This document shows positions 16,601-18,472 of a stretch of DNA of 18,472 nt, piece by piece. Position 1 is the first letter of the stretch. Each line of letters opens with the position of its first letter. The notes under the pieces are model-generated. The model did no database searches, was not told the DNA's origin, and saw only the letters and a program-made list of their open reading frames with translations. The DNA comes from RUG023 sp900315435 (GTDB lineage: Bacteria > Spirochaetota > Spirochaetia > Sphaerochaetales > Sphaerochaetaceae), in NCBI GenBank assembly GCA_902788205.1, contig CADAJJ010000043.1, positions 1 through 18,472 on the forward strand. Direction: 5' to 3'. The translations under genes and the position numbers were made by a program.

Positions 16601-16959
16601 CTGGGAGCCGGGAGCGGTATCGAGGCGGGAAGCGCGGGAACCACAGGCGAGGAAGGCGCCGGAGTGGCCGGAACGACCAAAGGCACCACCTGGCTCGGGA
16701 CAAGAAGCGGCGTGGCAACGGGCTCTGCCGGCACGGGAAGCGTTTCAGATTCCTGGACCGGTGGAGCGACAACCAAGGAGACCACTGGTTCGGTGGCGCT
16801 GCTGACTGGCTCTACTGCTTCAACTGACGACTCAGATGCTTGCTCTTGTGTGGTAGGATGTATGAAACAGGTCCGGACGAACAGCGAAAGGAACAAAAGC
16901 AATAAAAAGCAGAGAACTCCTTCGTATATGCCGTTCAGAATCTGATGAGGCTTCGCCAT
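13669..16959 (-). CDS. Usher-like outer-membrane protein with N-terminal anchor and proline-rich linker
   Basis: This 1096-residue protein shows the plan of fimbrial ushers (PapC/FimD/CfaC type), which form the outer-membrane pore for chaperone-delivered subunits. Residues 15-28 are strongly hydrophobic (VLCFLLLLFLSLFV), with no clear signal-peptidase site or lipobox. Residues 51-145 hold 27 prolines. A domain at about 185-285 (YLSLYVNDEYCGEIETLF) resembles the usher N-terminal domain. A long Ser/Thr/Tyr-rich region with alternating residues (about 300-900) looks like the beta-barrel. A plug-like stretch TVYVYLND...LQPGVYRLKDF...LNKVKIYI spans 439-498. The C-terminal domain shows VGEDGQPVL and DQVGRFILSDVPAPGSYAF, followed by an acidic tail of about 80 residues. 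It starts nine bases after the chaperone stop, without a clear ribosome site, so translation is probably coupled. The usher assignment is by pattern and context, not alignment. Confidence 0.75.
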   Translation of the reverse strand: MAKPHQILNGIYEGVLCFLLLLFLSLFVRTCFIHPTTQEQASESSVEAVEPVSSATEPVVSLVVAPPVQESETLPVPAEPVATPLLVPSQVVPLVVPATPAPSSPVVPALPASIPLPAPRVPAVPSVKPATVKPLVPQPPFLFEPSVMTQEDYSLFYAAQPAAEGDAGSDPFADFYIAGEGDDSMLYEDGTYYLSLYVNDEYCGEIETLFSGDQKMVNMSELKNYIGTDLTEEFYRQIFGDNHDYLSLEDLAGRSVQSSFDSTAFALYLTIPYSDLAMRTLSVTTRYTNRRDQYAMSGATELKPAKFSWVASMNLYGSVTYPDTFDEITSRSVSWYVNNSLSFLQIGLDFSFSVFNTKPDSFSKWDFNLGNWVAFHEFIDQNQRLTFGSVGSNLSDRTTSDMGITTNIGFTLEKNYSFGGGSAMGSQFSYTISIVEPSTVYVYLNDTSDETSSLFEKPTREELALRKNLIYSRPLQPGVYRLKDFVFTQGLNKVKIYIFPDSRPMDPEVINLDTSYDSRLMGHGDSTWGFGASMPKGMTDSSSQAGSLRYYDAVRGQWASYYPEYFTARFWQSVGVTDTFTMSSDISATPGAFSGTLNGIWANMLGTTQVQATGRMTEAYKSPILSGSVTERFNDVVMRGAGSLSLTFSYNGPADAADDTHTDIRQNMVGSFSYSGTGLVTKLRYSLSGSVSYYSDNDYPTWSVSASTGASPFKGFSVSASATFSSNNADKPWDANFTGTISASYAFSSKLTSSTSTSYSTASDTTSSFGVSYRPSSSDSLSLSLSGVKWMDDPADHTMYTSWLHTGKVYSLTVRQQAYSKYDRWTTSANLSTAIAFADGAFGMARTINDVFLLVKPRGMLRKSPVSVARSMDSSPTNVPKHLGSALYTSLSPYVQNSVVIFSGGEGGSSGASTLFEFKPRVRQAYVAHIDLPDVYTVSASLYHADGSPYEQYSSPVYQYRVGEDGQPVLTPDANLYLFTDQVGRFILSDVPAPGSYAFDLQVGENSWILVRFQVPEMEDKKLRVMEMEDLYDDGPYLDETVDGYDHVMELGVSQFSDEQTFWNVIFPPADELDFGSMPVEESPEPTFQTVQNAAP

Positions 16960-16968
16960 CGTTGCAAA

Positions 16969-17763
16969 TTATTCAGAATATTTGATCGACCCCTGATATG
17001 TGGTCCCGGGAGCCGTCGAAATACCTTCTGGCATCGGGATGTTGATGGTGACACGCTTCTTCGCGAGCACGTTCATGCCAAGCAAATCACCAAGTTGGTC
17101 CTTGGTGTTCAAGACCACCGTATTGCCGGCGCTGTCGCTCACCGTCAGCTCGGCACCCAACAGCAGCTGGTGGATGGTACCCTGGTTGGAAACCGTGACT
17201 GCCAATCTCGGTACCTGGATGATCGTCTCTTTCCCGGTGGCGTCTGTCGAAGGCTCGGGAACAAGCACGCTCTTGACGCCGGCCACCACCAGCTTCGCCG
17301 TCGCCTTGCTTGGGCTGACATAGGCGCTCGTGATATAGTTGTAAAGGAAATTGAACATGCCGCTATCGGTGTTCTGTCGGCCTTTGTTGTAGGCGATCTG
17401 CTCCGCCTTGATACGGAAGGAAAGCTCGTTGGTCACCGTCTTCGGCCCACGATACTGCACGCGGATGATCTGGCTGGACTGGGCTTTGACGATCACCTTG
17501 CTCGGCTGGATGGAAAAATAATTGGTGGCAGGCTGGTTGACCTCCTTGCCGTTCCCGTCCTGGTCGCGGATCAAAGCGGAAATGGTGACGGCAATCGAGT
17601 CATCGCTGTCATTGACAATGGTATAGGTTTTTGTCGTTTCGGCACCAGAAACCCCGAAAGTCTGTTCCAGAGGGGAAAACTGGTAGGCGAATGCGCTGGT
17701 ACTCACCAGCAGGGACAGGAGAATCGCCGTAATACGGCGCGACATTGTGGATACTCTGAACAT
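16969..17763 (-). CDS. PapD-like periplasmic pilus chaperone
   Basis: This 264-residue exported protein begins with a typical signal peptide ending STSAFA at residue 26. The mature part has the PapD-like beta-sandwich signs: a conserved strand FSIQPSKVIVKAQSSQIIRV (83-102), matching the chaperone motif 'F.i.P..v.l.p...q.iRv', and ELSFRIKAEQ (113-122), matching the 'E..fr' strand. Such chaperones complete the fold of pilus subunits and hand them to the usher. The usher-like gene lies nine bases downstream, which strongly supports the call. An ATG at 17745 is an alternative start that still keeps the signal peptide; 17763 is preferred because of the ribosome-site hairpin described separately. 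No pilin gene lies upstream or between. Confidence 0.8.
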   Translation of the reverse strand: MFRVSTMSRRITAILLSLLVSTSAFAYQFSPLEQTFGVSGAETTKTYTIVNDSDDSIAVTISALIRDQDGNGKEVNQPATNYFSIQPSKVIVKAQSSQIIRVQYRGPKTVTNELSFRIKAEQIAYNKGRQNTDSGMFNFLYNYITSAYVSPSKATAKLVVAGVKSVLVPEPSTDATGKETIIQVPRLAVTVSNQGTIHQLLLGAELTVSDSAGNTVVLNTKDQLGDLLGMNVLAKKRVTINIPMPEGISTAPGTTYQGSIKYSE

Positions 17764-17801
17764 CGTAGATTTGCAGGCGCGTCCACCTGCAACGCCTCCT
17801 C
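17764..17801 (-). promoter_or_regulatory. Ribosome site separated from the start codon by a hairpin
   Basis: The only strong Shine-Dalgarno sequence ahead of the chaperone gene is GAGGAGG (17801-17795), 31 bases from the ATG. In between, TTGCAGG (17792-17786) can pair with CCTGCAA (17777-17771) around an eight-base loop. If folded, the unpaired distance from ribosome site to ATG is nine bases, a normal spacing. Confidence 0.45.
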
Positions 17802-17838
17802 AAAAAGGGGAATAAAACAGCATGGCCAATGCTGCTCC

Positions 17839-17865
17839 GCACCGTTCAGGCCTCCGCAACGGTAC
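17839..17865 (-). promoter_or_regulatory. Hairpin in the 5' leader of the chaperone-usher transcript
   Basis: On the minus strand GTACCGTT (17865-17858) pairs with AACGGTGC (17846-17839) over eight bases, one of them G-U, with an 11-base loop that contains GGAGG. It lies in the predicted 115-base untranslated leader. No T run follows, so it is not a terminator by itself. Confidence 0.3.
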
Positions 17866-17884
17866 GGTCAATTGCGAAGACACT

Positions 17885-17914
17885 ATCATAGCGACAGCTA
17901 TAGGTAACTGTAAA
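17885..17914 (-). promoter_or_regulatory. Promoter of the chaperone-usher operon
   Basis: TTTACA (17914-17909), 18 bases, TATGAT (17890-17885) on the minus strand. Each hexamer has five of six consensus bases. The start would be near 17878, giving a leader of about 115 bases before the chaperone ATG. Confidence 0.6.
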
Positions 17915-18003
17915 ACAAAAGAAAGAAACCTGCAATATCTGAATACAACTGAAACCGATACCGCACAAACAGCCAAAGACACCGGACAAAGGCCCTTCCC
18001 CAT

Positions 18004-18032
18004 TTGACACAAAATATCCATTATGCTAAGGT
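18004..18032 (+). promoter_or_regulatory. Promoter of the tRNA-Pro gene
   Basis: A perfect -35 TTGACA (18004-18009), 17 bases, TAAGGT (18027-18032) with TGC just before it (extended -10). The start would be near 18039, nine bases ahead of the mature tRNA. Confidence 0.65.
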
Positions 18033-18047
18033 ACTCAATCGTTACGA

Positions 18048-18121
18048 CGGGCTGTAGCGCAGGGGTTTAGCGTACAAGTCTGGGGGACTTGGGGTCGTCG
18101 GTTCGATTCCGACCAGCCCGA
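18048..18121 (+). tRNA. tRNA-Pro (anticodon GGG)
   Basis: A complete cloverleaf is present. The acceptor stem is CGGGCTG (18048-18054) with CAGCCCG (18114-18120), and the discriminator is A at 18121. The D stem is GCGC/GCGT, with one G-U pair. The anticodon stem is CAAGT/ACTTG with loop CTGGGGG, giving anticodon GGG at 18082-18084 and G at position 37, as usual for proline. The variable loop has five bases. The T arm is GTCGG-TTCGATT-CCGAC. CCA is not encoded and must be added by the CCA enzyme. It decodes CCC and CCU. It stands alone on the plus strand, divergent from the chaperone-usher operon. Confidence 0.97.
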
Positions 18122-18154
18122 ATACCGTATCTCTTGGCTGTTCAATAGAATAGC

Positions 18155-18200
18155 GGACAATCCGGAAATGGTGTGTACTCAATATGTTTCCGGACTGTCC
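18155..18200. repeat. 14-bp inverted repeat downstream of the tRNA
   Basis: GGACAATCCGGAAA (18155-18168) faces TTTCCGGACTGTCC (18187-18200) across an 18-base loop. One position differs: on the minus strand it becomes a G-U pair, so the RNA hairpin would be fully paired, while on the plus strand it is an A-C mismatch. No T run follows on either strand. The asymmetry suggests a minus-strand RNA structure, perhaps the 3' end of the transcript entering from the right edge. Confidence 0.45.
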
Positions 18201-18377
18201 TCCAAGGGAAGACGGCATGAGGTATCACGAACTTTCATCACACCACACACAGCAGGATGATATATTGCCTTTGGTGGCGGCGCTTACGGAATTCCAACAG
18301 GACAAACCAACCGCATCAAGGCCATTTCATGGCAAAGCAACTGGCATCTGTCTTGAAAATGTTCTCAAAAAGGTGGT

Positions 18378-18472
18378 TCAAATCAGAATTTTGTGGGATA
18401 GCCAGTTTTGAGTTGGCTTGCGGGAGTTCTCGTAGATCTTGTAGAAGAAGTACTGGGTGTCCCTGAAACCGT
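18378..18472 (-). CDS. Possible C-terminus of a protein entering from the right edge
   Basis: One minus-strand frame reads 30 residues into the window, beginning GFRDTQYFFYKIYENSRK and ending NWLSHKILI before a TGA at 18380-18378. Its mix of aromatic and charged residues looks more protein-like than the other frames here, and could be the end of a transposase or another lineage-specific protein, but I do not recognise it. The fragment is too short to assign. Between it and the tRNA (18122-18377) I see only the inverted repeat at 18155-18200. Confidence 0.3.
   Translation of the reverse strand, partial: GFRDTQYFFYKIYENSRKPTQNWLSHKILI

Noticed and set aside
16525..16809. Proline-rich stretch as a possible frameshift artefact or DNA repeat
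   Set aside because: The frame is open on both sides and continuous with the usher-like domain. The codons vary, so it is not a simple tandem repeat.
17866..17871. TTGACC as a -35 for the chaperone gene
   Set aside because: No acceptable -10 lies 16-18 bases downstream. The TTTACA/TATGAT pair at 17914-17885 is much better.
18184..18411. 75-codon plus-strand frame after the tRNA
   Set aside because: There is no ribosome site or recognisable domain, and it overlaps the inverted repeat and the more protein-like minus-strand frame.

Overview
The window looks like a chromosomal segment of a diderm bacterium, most likely a spirochaete (Spirochaetales, perhaps Sphaerochaetaceae-like). This is an inference. 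It rests on a complete bacterial V/A-type ATPase operon next to outer-membrane biogenesis genes and a PTS EIIA protein, a combination typical of spirochaetes and unusual elsewhere. Coding sequence is GC-rich by eye, while promoter regions are AT-rich. No rRNA, CRISPR array or complete mobile element is visible.

Layout, left to right. Positions 1-247 hold no convincing gene. They contain a leftward promoter and a possible structured leader belonging to something beyond the left edge. A metallo-beta-lactamase/beta-CASP ribonuclease-like gene (1921-248, minus) diverges from a plus-strand pair: a LUD-domain protein (2038-2715) and an iron-type alcohol dehydrogenase (2738-3910). Two tandem hairpin terminators (3925-4027) separate this pair from the convergent minus-strand block.

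The minus-strand block, read in its direction of transcription, begins at a promoter at 13631-13603. It runs through nine V-ATPase genes in the order H/G-like stalk, C, I, K, F, E, A, B, D, then a universal stress protein and a PTS EIIA type-2 protein. All eleven genes overlap or lie within a few tens of bases of each other and end at the shared terminator near 4000. The peripheral stalk (E, H), central stalk (D, F, C), catalytic head (A3B3) and membrane sector (I, K) are all represented, so one transcript can supply a complete rotary ATPase plus two candidate regulators.

Upstream of that block, also on the minus strand, lie a PapD-like periplasmic chaperone (17763-16969) and a 1096-residue usher-like protein (16959-13669). 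They look like a divergent chaperone-usher secretion pair. The usher carries an N-terminal hydrophobic segment followed by about 95 proline-rich residues before the usher-like region, as if the outer-membrane pore were tethered to the inner membrane. No pilin gene is present in the window. This is the most unusual part of the segment.

The right end has a divergent promoter region, a tRNA-Pro(GGG) gene on the plus strand (18048-18121), a 14-bp inverted repeat, and the possible C-terminus of a minus-strand protein running off the edge.
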